A stretch of 64,000 bases of DNA from Photobacterium sanguinicancri (lineage in GTDB: Bacteria > Pseudomonadota > Gammaproteobacteria > Enterobacterales > Vibrionaceae). Shown piece after piece: positions 34,868 to 45,270 of the stretch. Under the pieces are notes generated by a model. That model was not told where the DNA came from and ran no database searches. It was given only the letters and a program-made list of their open reading frames with translations. The DNA lies in contig NZ_AP024850.1 in NCBI RefSeq assembly GCF_024346675.1, positions 2,666,001 through 2,730,000 on the forward strand. Reading direction: 5' to 3'. The first letter of the stretch is position 1; each line of letters begins with the position of its first letter. The translations under genes and the position numbers were made by a program.

Positions 34868-36286
34868 TTAGATTAACTGGATTTCCGCTAAAACCTTATC
34901 AACATACTGCTTCGCGCTCGCAATACTTGTCGACTCTGCATAACAACGTAGCTCTGGCGCATTACCTGAAGGGCGAAGATGAATGACATCATCATTATCA
35001 AGGGTTAAACGTAACCCATCAGTAACATCGACATTTTTAATCGCTGAATTGCCAAAGCCTAGTTTAACCAATAATCGTTCTGGGTTAGCCTGACCATCTG
35101 CTAAAATTTGCAGGCTTTTTTCAGTTGCAAAGTTTTGAATTCGGTCACTGTCAGTCACTCGTTGAGGTAAGGCATTAACCAGAGGAGAGATACCATTGTT
35201 ACCTGCAGCAACAAGTAGCATTAGAGCAGGTAAAACGGCATCACGAGTTGGCAGTGCTTTTAGCGTTTTTTCATTTACTTGAACATTGCTGCCCAGCAAA
35301 TAGCCACCATTAGCTTCAAAACCAGCAATAGAAGCATACGTCTTCGCCAGTGATGCAAATTCGGCAATCACATAAGGCGAACCAATTTTTGTACGCTCAA
35401 CATGTTTAAACACGTCTAAGCTCTCAACAACGGTATTGCAACTAACGGGAATTGCAAGTGCTTCAATATTCATCGCTCTTGAACACAACAACCCGAGAAT
35501 GTCACCGCGTAGCCACTCACCGTTCTCATCGGCCATTAGCGGACGGTCACCGTCGCCATCTGTCGAGAAAATAGCATCTAGTTGATATTGCTTAGACCAA
35601 TTTACTGCTTTTAGCTTATCCGCATCAGCTACCGCTTCAGTGTCAATCGGGACAAATTCATCACTACGCTCTAGTGACACCACTTCAGCGCCAAGGCTGG
35701 TAAATAGCAGCGCATATAAATCACGACCAGCACTTGAGTGTTCATAAATACCAATACGTCTACCGCTCAGCAATGACGGTTCAAATAACTCAGTGTAACG
35801 AGCAATATAGTCCATTGCTGCACGTTGGCTAACCACCAATTCGGGTAAATCACTAATTGCAGAAAATGATGCTTCTGCGTTTAAAATCGCTTGCTCATCC
35901 GCTTTACTAATCTCACCATCAGGTCGATAAAATTTAAGACCGTTGCGGTCGAAAGGAATATGACTACCAGTAATCATAATACACGGGATATTGTCTTGCA
36001 TGGCCACATAGGCCAGCGCTGGTGTGGGCACCACGCCATAGTAAACCGCTTCAAGACCTCGCTGCTCTAAGGCTTTAATACAAGCTTTTGCCATCGCAGG
36101 GCTGCTCGGGCGATTATCAATGGCAAGCGCAACAGTTTTAAATTGAAACTGCTCTTGCATACACTGCATAAATGCATGAGTAAAGGCTGCACAGGCATCT
36201 GCTGTGAACTGCTCCACCAAACCACGCGCACCACTGGTACCAAATTGAATACCGGATTCTTTAATTACTTTCGAGCTAATTAACAT
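34868..36286 (-). CDS. manB: Phosphomannomutase/phosphoglucomutase
   Basis: 472 residues. Active-site motifs are [29 protein letters not shown] (phosphoserine loop, with Gly in place of the common Ala of TASHNP), [13 protein letters not shown] (metal loop), [10 protein letters not shown] (sugar-binding loop) and [15 protein letters not shown] (phosphate-binding). It converts mannose-6-phosphate to mannose-1-phosphate (or the glucose pair). It follows manC by about 85 bp in the same direction, so the two provide GDP-mannose. No strong ribosome-binding site is visible before ATG 36286. Confidence 0.87.
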   Translation of the reverse strand: MLISSKVIKESGIQFGTSGARGLVEQFTADACAAFTHAFMQCMQEQFQFKTVALAIDNRPSSPAMAKACIKALEQRGLEAVYYGVVPTPALAYVAMQDNIPCIMITGSHIPFDRNGLKFYRPDGEISKADEQAILNAEASFSAISDLPELVVSQRAAMDYIARYTELFEPSLLSGRRIGIYEHSSAGRDLYALLFTSLGAEVVSLERSDEFVPIDTEAVADADKLKAVNWSKQYQLDAIFSTDGDGDRPLMADENGEWLRGDILGLLCSRAMNIEALAIPVSCNTVVESLDVFKHVERTKIGSPYVIAEFASLAKTYASIAGFEANGGYLLGSNVQVNEKTLKALPTRDAVLPALMLLVAAGNNGISPLVNALPQRVTDSDRIQNFATEKSLQILADGQANPERLLVKLGFGNSAIKNVDVTDGLRLTLDNDDVIHLRPSGNAPELRCYAESTSIASAKQYVDKVLAEIQLI

Positions 36287-36370
36287 AAGGAAAATCTACA
36301 CATATTGTGAAATATTGAATAACTTAAGTGATTATAATCGCCTTAAAACGATCGAATATAGTTCGAACTC

Positions 36371-37807
36371 TTAAATACGACCATATCTATCTTCAAAGCG
36401 AACAATATCATCCTCACCAAGGTATGAGCCCGTTTGCACCTCAATCATTTCTAATGGAATCTTACCTGGATTCTCTAGGGCATGAATTGTCCCTAAAGGA
36501 ATGTAAGTTGATTGATCTTCCGTCACTAAAATCACCTCATCGCCATTGGTAACACTTGCCGTACCCGCAACGACAACCCAGTGCTCACTGCGATGAAAAT
36601 GTTTTTGAATCGAAAGTTTTTGGCCTGGGTTTACCGTAATGCGTTTCACTTGGTCGCGAGCACCAAAATCAATCGAATCATATTTTCCCCAAGGGCGATA
36701 AACTTCACGATGAATCTTATATTCCGAACGCTCTGTGTCTTTTAGTTTCTGCACAATGGCTTTAACATCTTGTACTTGTGATTTATCAGCGACCAAAATG
36801 GCGTCTTTAGTTTCAACAATCACTAAATTATCGACACCCACAGTAGCAATTAGCTTATTTTCAGAATATACGTAGTTATTCGTCGAATTAACCGCAATCA
36901 CATCGCCTCTATGAGCGTTATTATTACCATCCTTTTCTGATACATCCCATAATGCAGCCCAAGACCCTACATCGCTCCACCCCGCATCCATAGGCACAAC
37001 AACAAGGTTACCTGAACCATTAGCTGAACAAACAGGCTCCATCACCGCATAATCAATAGAATCAGATGGACAAGCTTCAAACGCGTCTTTATCTACACGC
37101 ACAAAGTCTAAATCGGCTTGGGTTGCACTCATGGCTTTTTCACAAGCTTTAAGCATTTCTGGATGATGTTTTTTTAGCTCGCTTAAGTATTGCGAAGCTT
37201 TAAACATAAACATACCGCTATTCCAGTAGTACTCACCTGAATCCAAATACACTTGAGCCGTGCTTAAATCCGGTTTTTCTACAAAGCTATCAACTTTAAA
37301 TGCTTCATCACTCTGCGAAATACCGCGCTTAATATAGCCATACCCCGTTTCTGCGGCTGTGGGTACAATACCAAAAGTGACTAATTGACCTGCTTCTGCA
37401 TGAATTAAAGCTTGATTAACTGAACGTTGAAATGCCACTTGGTTTTCAATCAAATGATCAGCCGCAAGCACTAACAATATAGGCTCAACATCTGAACCTT
37501 CAACTTGCTTTAAAGTTTCAAGCGCAGCAAGAGCTATAGCGGGGGCTGTATTACGGCCCACTGGCTCTAAAATAATTCCAGAATACTCAAACCCACCCAA
37601 GCGTGTTTGTTCTGCTGCAATAAAACGATGCTCTTCATTACAAATTAACAATGGAGGCAGATGAGCAAGACCTTGTAAACGAGCAAAGGTTTGTTGCAGC
37701 ATTGACACGCCACCTGAAACTTTCAAAAACTGCTTTGGGTAAAGTTCTCGAGATAACGGCCAAAGGCGACTACCTGTACCTCCAGCCATAATAATTGGGG
37801 TTATCAT
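36371..37807 (-). CDS. manC: Mannose-1-phosphate guanylyltransferase/mannose-6-phosphate isomerase
   Basis: 478 residues, the normal length of the bifunctional enzyme. The N-terminal guanylyltransferase domain has [31 protein letters not shown] and [13 protein letters not shown]; the C-terminal cupin isomerase domain has [43 protein letters not shown] and [32 protein letters not shown]. It makes GDP-mannose. No gmd or fcl follows in the window, so mannose itself, or a GDP-sugar made elsewhere, is the likely product. An ISAs1-type element sits only 77 bp upstream and may affect its expression. Confidence 0.95.
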   Translation of the reverse strand: MITPIIMAGGTGSRLWPLSRELYPKQFLKVSGGVSMLQQTFARLQGLAHLPPLLICNEEHRFIAAEQTRLGGFEYSGIILEPVGRNTAPAIALAALETLKQVEGSDVEPILLVLAADHLIENQVAFQRSVNQALIHAEAGQLVTFGIVPTAAETGYGYIKRGISQSDEAFKVDSFVEKPDLSTAQVYLDSGEYYWNSGMFMFKASQYLSELKKHHPEMLKACEKAMSATQADLDFVRVDKDAFEACPSDSIDYAVMEPVCSANGSGNLVVVPMDAGWSDVGSWAALWDVSEKDGNNNAHRGDVIAVNSTNNYVYSENKLIATVGVDNLVIVETKDAILVADKSQVQDVKAIVQKLKDTERSEYKIHREVYRPWGKYDSIDFGARDQVKRITVNPGQKLSIQKHFHRSEHWVVVAGTASVTNGDEVILVTEDQSTYIPLGTIHALENPGKIPLEMIEVQTGSYLGEDDIVRFEDRYGRI

Positions 37808-37884
37808 ACAATATTCCTGTATTTGATTTTAATAAAGTTTGAAAATATCTAGGTCGTGATGTTTTTTTGAACGGTATGGTGAAG

Positions 37885-39190
37885 CAGGGCAATATTATGA
37901 AGCTCCTTGCCCCATAAGGACTCCAGATAGGTAGCTATTATTTCTACCTGCCCGTGTTCGCTTTCTTTTTAAACCGCTTTAAAGGATTTATCTGCATTTA
38001 ATAGATTTAATGCAATATGACGAATTGCAGCAAAGTTTTCACCCGCTTCATCTCGCCTTATTCTGCATGCATCTTCATTCATGCCAACATCCAGTTTCCA
38101 ATGCAATTGAACCTCAATCGACCAATGTGAGCGGCTAGATTCAAGCAACGTTTTTGCATCTAGTTTCTTAGAGCTAATGTAATATCGAATCGATATGTCC
38201 TCTGCGGGAATATCTCCAACTTGCCTAATAGATGCAACGATACCCATTACTTTTAATTCTGGCCAATCATAAGCAATATCACCCAATACCGATAAATCTT
38301 CATTGACTAACGCTACGCGAGTTTCTTTACGACCATGCCCTTCTTCCTGAGTACTGTATGAACTTCCTTCGAAGTTTTGCAGCATCTCCATTCTAAAGTA
38401 GTCATTAAAGGCCTTCTCTAAACGCTTTTGATTACCTTTTACTGCCAATAAATAATCTGCACCTTTGTCGACTATGGTCTTAGCTATATCACGCTGACAG
38501 CCCATTGCATCAATAGTGACAAGACATCCACGTATGTCGAGTAACTTCAGAAGTTCAGGAATAGCGGTGATTTCATTCGATTTCTCTGATGTTTTGACCT
38601 GCCCAATAACCACTTGATTTGCAGCACTAAAAGCACTCACCATGTGGATTGCGCCTTGACGCCTTCCTTTATCATAAGTGCCTCGCAGAGTTTTACCATC
38701 AATCGCAATGACATCACCGTCAGTCGCTTGGTGACAGTCATCCATCCACAGAGCAAAGCACTTTTGCATCTGTTTAGCTGATATCATCCCCATCACTCTA
38801 GCAATAGTGTCATGGACGGGAATACCACTCTCAAAATCGCCATATTGCTTGAGCCAATCAAGGTGGTCTTCACCAAAATCTTGTATTTCTTCCCAACCAT
38901 CAGCACCACCAATAACAGCAACAATCGACAAAAATATAATGTCTGTCAATTTGTGTTCTACTTTCCACTGTTGCCGTGGGTCTTTGATTATCGAAATATG
39001 ATCCAAAAGGCTAAGTCCGTTCATGAATGATATCCATATACCGAAAGATAAGTATATGATCACAGCTGATATAGATCGTCAAATTGATCCTAATTGGGAT
39101 TGCAGTTTTGTGCAGCAAACTGTAGTTTTAATTAAATTTCAACAACGGCTGAGCCCTTTCAGAATAAGGGTTCTTCATGATCTTGCCCTG
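37885..39190 (-). mobile_element. ISAs1-family insertion sequence
   Basis: The ends begin CAGGGCAA on the left (37885) and, inverted, CAGGGCAAGATCATGAAG on the right (39190); about 40 bp at each end are imperfect inverted repeats. The element is 1306 bp and codes one ISAs1-type transposase. No matching target duplication is seen at the two borders. A 43-bp piece of transposase sequence just outside the right end suggests an older copy was present. Confidence 0.8.
37969..39024 (-). CDS. ISAs1-family (H-repeat type) DDE transposase
   Basis: 351 residues from ATG 39024 (GGA nine bases upstream; an open frame continues to 39063). The N-terminal part SLLDHISIIKDPRQQWKVEHKLTDIIFLSIVAVIGGADGWEEIQDFGEDHLDWLKQY is diagnostic of ISAs1/H-repeat proteins, followed by VIAIDGKTLRGTYDKG (first Asp), VTIDAMGCQRDIAKTIVDKGADYLLAVKGNQ (second Asp) and SHWSIEVQLHWKLDVGMNEDACRIR (Glu). 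The frame is intact, so the transposase may be active. Confidence 0.93.
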   Translation of the reverse strand: MNGLSLLDHISIIKDPRQQWKVEHKLTDIIFLSIVAVIGGADGWEEIQDFGEDHLDWLKQYGDFESGIPVHDTIARVMGMISAKQMQKCFALWMDDCHQATDGDVIAIDGKTLRGTYDKGRRQGAIHMVSAFSAANQVVIGQVKTSEKSNEITAIPELLKLLDIRGCLVTIDAMGCQRDIAKTIVDKGADYLLAVKGNQKRLEKAFNDYFRMEMLQNFEGSSYSTQEEGHGRKETRVALVNEDLSVLGDIAYDWPELKVMGIVASIRQVGDIPAEDISIRYYISSKKLDAKTLLESSRSHWSIEVQLHWKLDVGMNEDACRIRRDEAGENFAAIRHIALNLLNADKSFKAV

Positions 39191-39234
39191 CGTTTTTACA
39201 TCTAGTTTCTTAGAGCTAATGTAATATCGAATCT
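39191..39234. repeat. Duplicated fragment of ISAs1 transposase outside the IS
   Basis: Sequence right after the IS end repeats the internal IS segment near 38151-38193 in the same orientation with one difference in about 43 bases. It is a relic of another IS copy. Confidence 0.8.
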
Positions 39235-39256
39235 ATAAAAAGAATTACCATCCTAT

Positions 39257-40447
39257 TTATTTAATCATATTTCTGATTCTTGAACATAAAGGCTCCAATT
39301 TACCACTCCAAGAATGTTGGTCCTTTACATACTGATTAGCATTAAGTGCAATTTTTTCAGACAAATCAGGGGATTGTTTTAGATGCAGGATAGCATCAGC
39401 GATATCTTCAGGCATATCAGCGACTAAGACATCCATTTCAGGCCTAGCTCCCAATCCTTCCAAGCCTATTTTTGATGTAACAGTAGGTACCCCTAAAGCC
39501 ATATATTCCAATATTTTGTTCTGTACACCAGCAGCAAGCCTTACAGGACAAACTCCAGCAACAGCGCCTCGAGCGTGCGTTGTTACATCATTGACAGCGC
39601 CAGTAACTAATACACCTTCAAATTTTAATAACTTCCGCTCGTCTTCTGGTTTTATCCGACCAATAACTTTAAATTTAATGTCTTCAGATTTTCGTAACAA
39701 AGGTAAAACATCACTAGCAAACCATAACGCTGCATCCATATTTTGAGCCGAAAACATATTCCCTATAAACACAACAAAATCACCAGATACATCAAACTGA
39801 TATGGGTACTTTCCTAAATCAACACCATTTGAACATACCAAAGACTTAGAAATTAACTCATCACAACCTTTAAATAAAAAATCACGGTCATAATTCGAGA
39901 CAAGTACATTACAATCAAAAGCCTCCGCAATAGACTTTTCATATCTATTGAGCCTATACTTTTCGACATTATAAATAATGCCTTTCAAGCCTGCATTATT
40001 CTTTGTCTCAGACACCCTAAAATAGTTCATTGATATCGCATCAGTCATTTCAAGAACTTTTTTTACATTTAGATCTTTGGCATATTCAGCTGTACGGATG
40101 AGGTGAGGAATAACGATATCGTGCGAACTAGCTAATTCCTCTACTAATTGCCGAAATTTTCTTGAGTAATAATAAGCAACTTGCAAGGGTTTACGGCCGG
40201 GTAATGCTATTAAACAGTTGAGATAAGATTTCCATTTAGGAAGAATAAAACGATGAACCTCATTGAAAACACCATCATTCGGCAGTGTGTATTCCATTTC
40301 CGACTGAGACTCACATAAAGAAATCAGATTAACAGTATAATCCTTAGATAATTCTTTACAAATCTGAAATATTCTTAATCTATCACCACCAACAACGGGA
40401 TAAGGAAACCTTGGTGTTATAACTAAAATTTTTTTTTTATTTTTCAC
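39257..40447 (-). CDS. Glycosyltransferase family 4
   Basis: 396 residues from GTG 40447 (AGG eight bases upstream). N-terminal KILVITPRFPYPVVGGDRLRIFQICKEL is the acceptor-domain glycine loop; the donor domain has VVFIGNMFSAQNMDAALWFASDVLPLL, FKVIGRIKPEDERKL and AGVQNKILEYMALGVPTVTSKIGLEGLGA, a pattern of GT4 proteins in capsule loci. Codons 4-7 include a run of ten A residues (40429-40438 as T on the plus strand), a possible slippage site. A hexamer repeat (TAGAAC, three units, 40465-40482) lies just upstream. Confidence 0.82.
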   Translation of the reverse strand: MKNKKKILVITPRFPYPVVGGDRLRIFQICKELSKDYTVNLISLCESQSEMEYTLPNDGVFNEVHRFILPKWKSYLNCLIALPGRKPLQVAYYYSRKFRQLVEELASSHDIVIPHLIRTAEYAKDLNVKKVLEMTDAISMNYFRVSETKNNAGLKGIIYNVEKYRLNRYEKSIAEAFDCNVLVSNYDRDFLFKGCDELISKSLVCSNGVDLGKYPYQFDVSGDFVVFIGNMFSAQNMDAALWFASDVLPLLRKSEDIKFKVIGRIKPEDERKLLKFEGVLVTGAVNDVTTHARGAVAGVCPVRLAAGVQNKILEYMALGVPTVTSKIGLEGLGARPEMDVLVADMPEDIADAILHLKQSPDLSEKIALNANQYVKDQHSWSGKLEPLCSRIRNMIK

Positions 40448-40609
40448 GCTAACAACCTACAAAATAGAACTAGAACTAGAACTAGACTAAACGACAATAA
40501 CTAAGTATATTAAAGATGATACCTACCATAACTAAACCCACATAACCAGAAAGAAATAGTAATAATAACTCTACAGGTAACAAGAGGAATATAGGTCATT
40601 AAAACAAAT

Positions 40610-41491
40610 TTAATACCAAATAAAACCATTGCATTTGCTAATATAACGATAAAAAACCATATCAAACTTATCGTACTTTCCTCTATCTAAAAAAATTTCT
40701 TTGCTCGCTCTTAAAAAAAGTTTAACATCCTTTGTTTTTAATAAAAAGAAAAGAGAGCGAACGATGTAGCATGAGACAAAATGATATAATTTCAAATGAC
40801 GCTTTGCCATTCTAGTTCTATTAACAAAAGCAAGGTAATTTACGAATTTATTACTAAACCTACCATCTGGTGATTTTTTATGTTCGATAATGCAATTGTG
40901 CAAATATCTAATTTTATAACCTGCATTAATAATCCTAAAAGATAAGTCAACTTCTTCGAAGCCATAAAGACCAAAATCATCTGGATAATTTCCGGCATTT
41001 CTAGCTATATTTACATCAACAGCATGCCCAGCACCTATCATCAAATATGTGTCTTGTGATTCGTTTAAGTTAAACTTCTTATTCTTATGCGGTATTTCAA
41101 ATCGGTTAGCCTTACCCTTTCCATGATCAAGTATATGGAAAGCGATGCCTCCAACTTTTGCATCCGAAAACTCATCATCAACTCTTGAACAAATAGCAGA
41201 AAAATCAGTCACATATATATCATCATCAAGAAGTATCATATGACGTTCACTACATAATTCAATTAACTTCCTTCGCCCCTGAGCTACACCTAGATTCTTA
41301 TTGAACCAAAAGTACTTAAGAGTCACCCCCTTACAAATATGAGGTTCAACTGCATCTAAGATACAAAAATCTGGATTATTATTCAGTAAGTACACTGTTA
41401 CTTGGAATTTATCACTCCTTATCTGCTTTAATGTTTCAATAAGCAGATCAGTTCTTGAATAAGAAAGAAGACCAACGGAAATTTTTTTCAA
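40610..41491 (-). CDS. Glycosyltransferase family 2
   Basis: 293 residues. GT-A marks: KISVGLLSYSRTDLLIETLKQI, NKNLGVAQGRRKLIEL, HMILLDDDIYVTDF (metal-binding DDD) and FGLYGFEEVDLSFRIINAGYKI (the ED base region). It resembles rhamnosyl- and galactofuranosyl-type family 2 proteins, but the sugar cannot be told. It ends about 160 bp before the family 4 gene and starts about 10 bp after the Wzy gene stop. Confidence 0.83.
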   Translation of the reverse strand: MKKISVGLLSYSRTDLLIETLKQIRSDKFQVTVYLLNNNPDFCILDAVEPHICKGVTLKYFWFNKNLGVAQGRRKLIELCSERHMILLDDDIYVTDFSAICSRVDDEFSDAKVGGIAFHILDHGKGKANRFEIPHKNKKFNLNESQDTYLMIGAGHAVDVNIARNAGNYPDDFGLYGFEEVDLSFRIINAGYKIRYLHNCIIEHKKSPDGRFSNKFVNYLAFVNRTRMAKRHLKLYHFVSCYIVRSLFFLLKTKDVKLFLRASKEIFLDRGKYDKFDMVFYRYISKCNGFIWY

Positions 41492-41502
41492 AATAAAAGC
41501 CT

Positions 41503-42723
41503 CTATAATCTTTTATTACAACCAAAAGAAATAAGATAACATGAGAACAACCAAAAATACAAAACAAACGGATAGTTGGTATACATATCATTACCTAATG
41601 ACATAATAAAAAAACAACCAAAAAACAGTATGTTAAAATAATATAAATCAACATCTATTTTTTTCAATGATTTATTATTGACAAACAGCAACACAAAAAA
41701 CGAAACAAAAAGACACACCCCGATAAAACCAAACTCTAAAAGCAAGCCTACAAACATATTTTCAGCTAACAAGGTATTCTCATCGCCACCAGCTCGCACA
41801 ACTCCTAAGCCTAACCCCCAAAAAAACTTAAAGGCAGTGTCCAGATATGATAAAGAAAACATCCAATTGTCGAGTCTAGAATTATTAGAAAGAGTATTCG
41901 AATCAAAAGAACTAGTCATCCTTTCTATTACTCTAATATTGTCCAGGTTATCATATAAGTAACCTGCAGAATAAAAAAGAGTGATACATATGATAGGCAA
42001 CATCAACACAAAGAATCTGACACTACGTTTCAACTCTAAAAATATAATTACAAGTAACATAACGACAAAAGCAAGAAATGCTAAGCGACTTAAAGTGAAA
42101 AAATTTACAGCTAAAGAAAGAAAACAGGTCATAAAAAAAATACCGCTATTCACTAATCTCTTTCGATATAGTAAATATCCAGATGAAACAACAAAACAAA
42201 CGTAGACCCCAAGATTAATAGGATTAAGCATCGTAGATATCAATCTATAACCAACAGGCAATCTAATGTTAGGTATTTCAGATTGTGGAACACCGTATAT
42301 TTTCTCTATTATACTTGGTTCAAAATACTCAAACACACCTATAAAAACGACCACACATCCTGAGTAAAATAAAGTTTTCACAATCAATAAAAACATACGA
42401 TCGTATGATAAGTTAGCGGATAGAGCTAGAAAAATAAACGTAAGTAAATATATTAACTGAAATCTTAATCCATCAATTACATTATCGATAGTTGTATATG
42501 ACACAAGATGAAGCGAAAAATAGAGTACAAAAACAAAAAAGAAATTTAAAGTCGCCCTATTATAAGAATGTTTATTAAAAAAAAGATAAACTAACGATAA
42601 TAGAAAAAGAATAAAGTTAATGATGTCTTTACCAACACCGAGAGGTGGATGATAAGATAAAGCACTTCCAAATGAAGACAATAAAACAGCAGCGATAAAT
42701 AACCACTCGACACACTTATTCAT
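41503..42723 (-). CDS. wzy: Wzy-type polymerase (module 2)
   Basis: 406 residues from ATG 42723; GTG 42741 gives six more and neither has a clear ribosome-binding site. There are 10-12 membrane segments, with a large loop around residues 270-320 (SSFDSNTLSNNSRLDNWMFSLSYLDTAFKFFWGLGLGVV), the usual layout of O-antigen polymerases. Base composition is clearly AT-rich, as for other genes from 39 to 52 kb. It is the second polymerase in the window. Confidence 0.8.
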   Translation of the reverse strand: MNKCVEWLFIAAVLLSSFGSALSYHPPLGVGKDIINFILFLLSLVYLFFNKHSYNRATLNFFFVFVLYFSLHLVSYTTIDNVIDGLRFQLIYLLTFIFLALSANLSYDRMFLLIVKTLFYSGCVVVFIGVFEYFEPSIIEKIYGVPQSEIPNIRLPVGYRLISTMLNPINLGVYVCFVVSSGYLLYRKRLVNSGIFFMTCFLSLAVNFFTLSRLAFLAFVVMLLVIIFLELKRSVRFFVLMLPIICITLFYSAGYLYDNLDNIRVIERMTSSFDSNTLSNNSRLDNWMFSLSYLDTAFKFFWGLGLGVVRAGGDENTLLAENMFVGLLLEFGFIGVCLFVSFFVLLFVNNKSLKKIDVDLYYFNILFFGCFFIMSLGNDMYTNYPFVLYFWLFSCYLISFGCNKRL

Positions 42724-42754
42724 AAAAAAACCAAGGCCCACATTTAATCATATA

Positions 42755-43942
42755 TCACCAGTGATAGGCAGAACCAACAAAACGGCGTTTTAGTGACAAA
42801 AGTACGTAGTTGAAAGCTCCTCTTAAACCCGTATACAATTTAGCAAAATCTCTGGAATATAGCACTGTAGAATCGGCACAAATCAGAAGCTCTTTAAATA
42901 CACTACCAGGAGAAAATCGCATCAGTAGAACACTATTCATTTCAACTATTTCAGCTCGGGACAGAGCAAGTTCCTCTATTTTAAGATCTAAACTACCTCC
43001 AACATATCTTGAATTAATTGGGCGATCTAACGAAGTTCCAACATCAAATTTTCTATCGGATTCACCTAGCCAACGATACTTGTAATCGCTCAGTTTTTTC
43101 TTATCGTATGTAGAATCAATTAACAGAATGGGCACTTCTAAATCAGCTAATGTAAGTGCAGACATACCCATAGCCAAGCCGAAATCATAGCCTTTGACCT
43201 TCTCAAACAAAGATGCTCCAAGCAAGCCTGAGTAAAAGTGAATAGTACATTTAGGAAAATTAGCACCAATTAAATCCTCCAAGTCATCTTTCATACAGTC
43301 CATATCATCCGTAAATATATCTAATACAAAATTAGAACCAAACTTCGAATAACAATCAATAATAAAGTTTGACAATGGTACATTTTTCCATTTTTCGCAT
43401 CGTCCAATATAGCATATTTTTCTTGATTGAAAATCATTTCCATTTTTGAATTGTGTTTGGGACAAAGGGGGGGGAATTACAGGGATACTGAAATTGAACT
43501 TTTCCTCTGTGTACTCTAACAAATGTTCATCCATAGTTAATAAACCATCTTTTTCTATCATAAACGAGAAAAATCGATTAGCATTACATTTATTAAATAT
43601 TTTATTGTAACCAGAAAACCAATAAGGATAATACACATCCCAAACTAACACTTTTATATCTATCTTCACCCTAAATGGAAGAATCTTAACAGAGTTATTG
43701 AAAATAACGACCACATCATTATCATCATGTTCAAATTCGATACTATCAAATAAATCAGACTTAATTACGACATGTTTAAACTCTATTTTACTGCATAAAA
43801 GCCTCTTCACTAATGGACTATTGATATAATCAATAACACCAATATCTACATTACTATTTGAAGCATATTTAACCATTTCATAAATAATCGATTCAATACC
43901 ACCAATGCTACTATCCTTAGATGGATGTAAAAAATAAATCAT
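42755..43942 (-). CDS. Glycosyltransferase, GT4-like (diverged)
   Basis: 395 residues. The N-terminus MIYFLHPSKDSSIGGIESIIYEMVKYA has the glycine-rich acceptor loop of GT-B enzymes; a donor-domain ICYIGRCEKWKNVPLSNFIIDCY is present, and GYDFGLAMGMSALTLADLEVPILLID sits where the EGFGL motif would be, but the usual Glu pattern is weak. It probably adds a sugar to the repeat unit. Family membership is by overall pattern. Confidence 0.65.
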   Translation of the reverse strand: MIYFLHPSKDSSIGGIESIIYEMVKYASNSNVDIGVIDYINSPLVKRLLCSKIEFKHVVIKSDLFDSIEFEHDDNDVVVIFNNSVKILPFRVKIDIKVLVWDVYYPYWFSGYNKIFNKCNANRFFSFMIEKDGLLTMDEHLLEYTEEKFNFSIPVIPPPLSQTQFKNGNDFQSRKICYIGRCEKWKNVPLSNFIIDCYSKFGSNFVLDIFTDDMDCMKDDLEDLIGANFPKCTIHFYSGLLGASLFEKVKGYDFGLAMGMSALTLADLEVPILLIDSTYDKKKLSDYKYRWLGESDRKFDVGTSLDRPINSRYVGGSLDLKIEELALSRAEIVEMNSVLLMRFSPGSVFKELLICADSTVLYSRDFAKLYTGLRGAFNYVLLSLKRRFVGSAYHW

Positions 43943-43950
43943 AGCTCAAT

Positions 43951-45270
43951 CTACTTGTTAATAATATACTTGTTGATATAATCAAAAATATAATCTGACG
44001 GTGTAAAACCATTCTTAAAATACGTATTTTTTATCTGAGAAAGAAAAACCTCACGCTCTTCTTTTTTAGAATCCACCCCCTCAATAACATTCAATAAAAA
44101 AGGCTCAATCGCCATATTGCCGGGAACATTCTTACAGCATACGCTGTAACAAGCAAGTCCAAACTTATTCAGATATTCTGTAACATTATTACTTTCTGCC
44201 AAATGCATAACAGGCTTATCAACATATAAATACTCAGCTAAAAATGATCCACTATCATGTATCATAGCATCTGACGCCATAAATATATTTTCATATGAAC
44301 CAAGTTCTAGCTGCTTATTAGGGGAAGTACGCCAGGACTCATAAAATTCATTGATTTTTTTTCTACTCCAAACACCATCAGATAATAAATTACTATAAAG
44401 TAAAGGGTGAGGTTTAAAGCACCACTGAGTTTGCTTTTTGTATTTTTCAGCCAATTCAAAAATCAAACTTGCTTGAGAGTAAAAATTAGAAAATTTTAAG
44501 TTAGGATCACTTACGGTGTGATGCGGAGCCCAAATGATTTTCTTTTTATTGTCTTCCTGATCTTTCCATACAGATTTAAATATTCGAGATTTATCAAAAA
44601 AACATTCAACACCTGGATAGCCTGACACAACAACATTGCTTCCTTTATTAATTGAGTCGCTTTCGAAAATTTCTATTTCTTCAATCTGAGGTGCAAATAT
44701 TTTCCACATCAAATTATGAAATGGTCTATCATATTGAGCATAATTATTGTCATAGCTAGAAATTTGATGACTGTAAGGTACATAACAACATAACTTCCTA
44801 AAAAACAACTTACTATAATATTTTTGTTCTGTTATATCATGAGGGTTGGTAAAAAAAACAATATCGGCCTCATCCAGTAAAACATCAGAGTGCTCTGCTA
44901 TTTTAACATTAGCGCCTTTGCTCTTAAAGAAATCAAAACATATGTTAACTCTTTTTTCTCTGTCTGTAGCTGAACAATTTGTTATAGGGCAAACTAAGAT
45001 ACTAACATTATACCTTTCATCTAAAATAAAACGCTGATATAAACCTTCACACTTCCAAACACTGCTATCATAAACAAGAAACGTTATATTTACCGTTGTT
45101 TTTCCCCTTATTTTAGTTAACAAATGATAGTGACAAAGCCTCGCGATCACTATTTTAAACCTCATTACAACCACTCTAATAAGGCCATACAATGAAGCAG
45201 GAAGAAATGTACGAAAAAAAGATTTTAAACCAACCATAATAATCACTATATATTTTAACCAACATTTCAT
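43951..45270 (-). CDS. CDP-glycerol glycerophosphotransferase-like protein (TagB/TagF family)
   Basis: 439 residues. The C-terminal half carries IIWAPHHTVSDPNLKFSNF, WCFKPHPLLYSN and SDAMIHDSGSFLAEYLYVDKPVMHLAES, matching the conserved HD...S and D-S-x-x-x-E/D-Y blocks of teichoic acid glycerophosphotransferases. An N-terminal hydrophobic/basic stretch suggests membrane association. Genes for a CDP-glycerol-like donor lie at 49.3-51.9 kb, so it would decorate or build the glycan with glycerol phosphate. The ATG overlaps the Wzx TGA (ATGA). Confidence 0.7.
   Translation of the reverse strand: MKCWLKYIVIIMVGLKSFFRTFLPASLYGLIRVVVMRFKIVIARLCHYHLLTKIRGKTTVNITFLVYDSSVWKCEGLYQRFILDERYNVSILVCPITNCSATDREKRVNICFDFFKSKGANVKIAEHSDVLLDEADIVFFTNPHDITEQKYYSKLFFRKLCCYVPYSHQISSYDNNYAQYDRPFHNLMWKIFAPQIEEIEIFESDSINKGSNVVVSGYPGVECFFDKSRIFKSVWKDQEDNKKKIIWAPHHTVSDPNLKFSNFYSQASLIFELAEKYKKQTQWCFKPHPLLYSNLLSDGVWSRKKINEFYESWRTSPNKQLELGSYENIFMASDAMIHDSGSFLAEYLYVDKPVMHLAESNNVTEYLNKFGLACYSVCCKNVPGNMAIEPFLLNVIEGVDSKKEEREVFLSQIKNTYFKNGFTPSDYIFDYINKYIINK

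Noticed and set aside
34868..37807. A GDP-fucose or GDP-colitose pathway with manB/manC
   Set aside because: No gmd, fcl or related gene is in the window, so only GDP-mannose can be supported.
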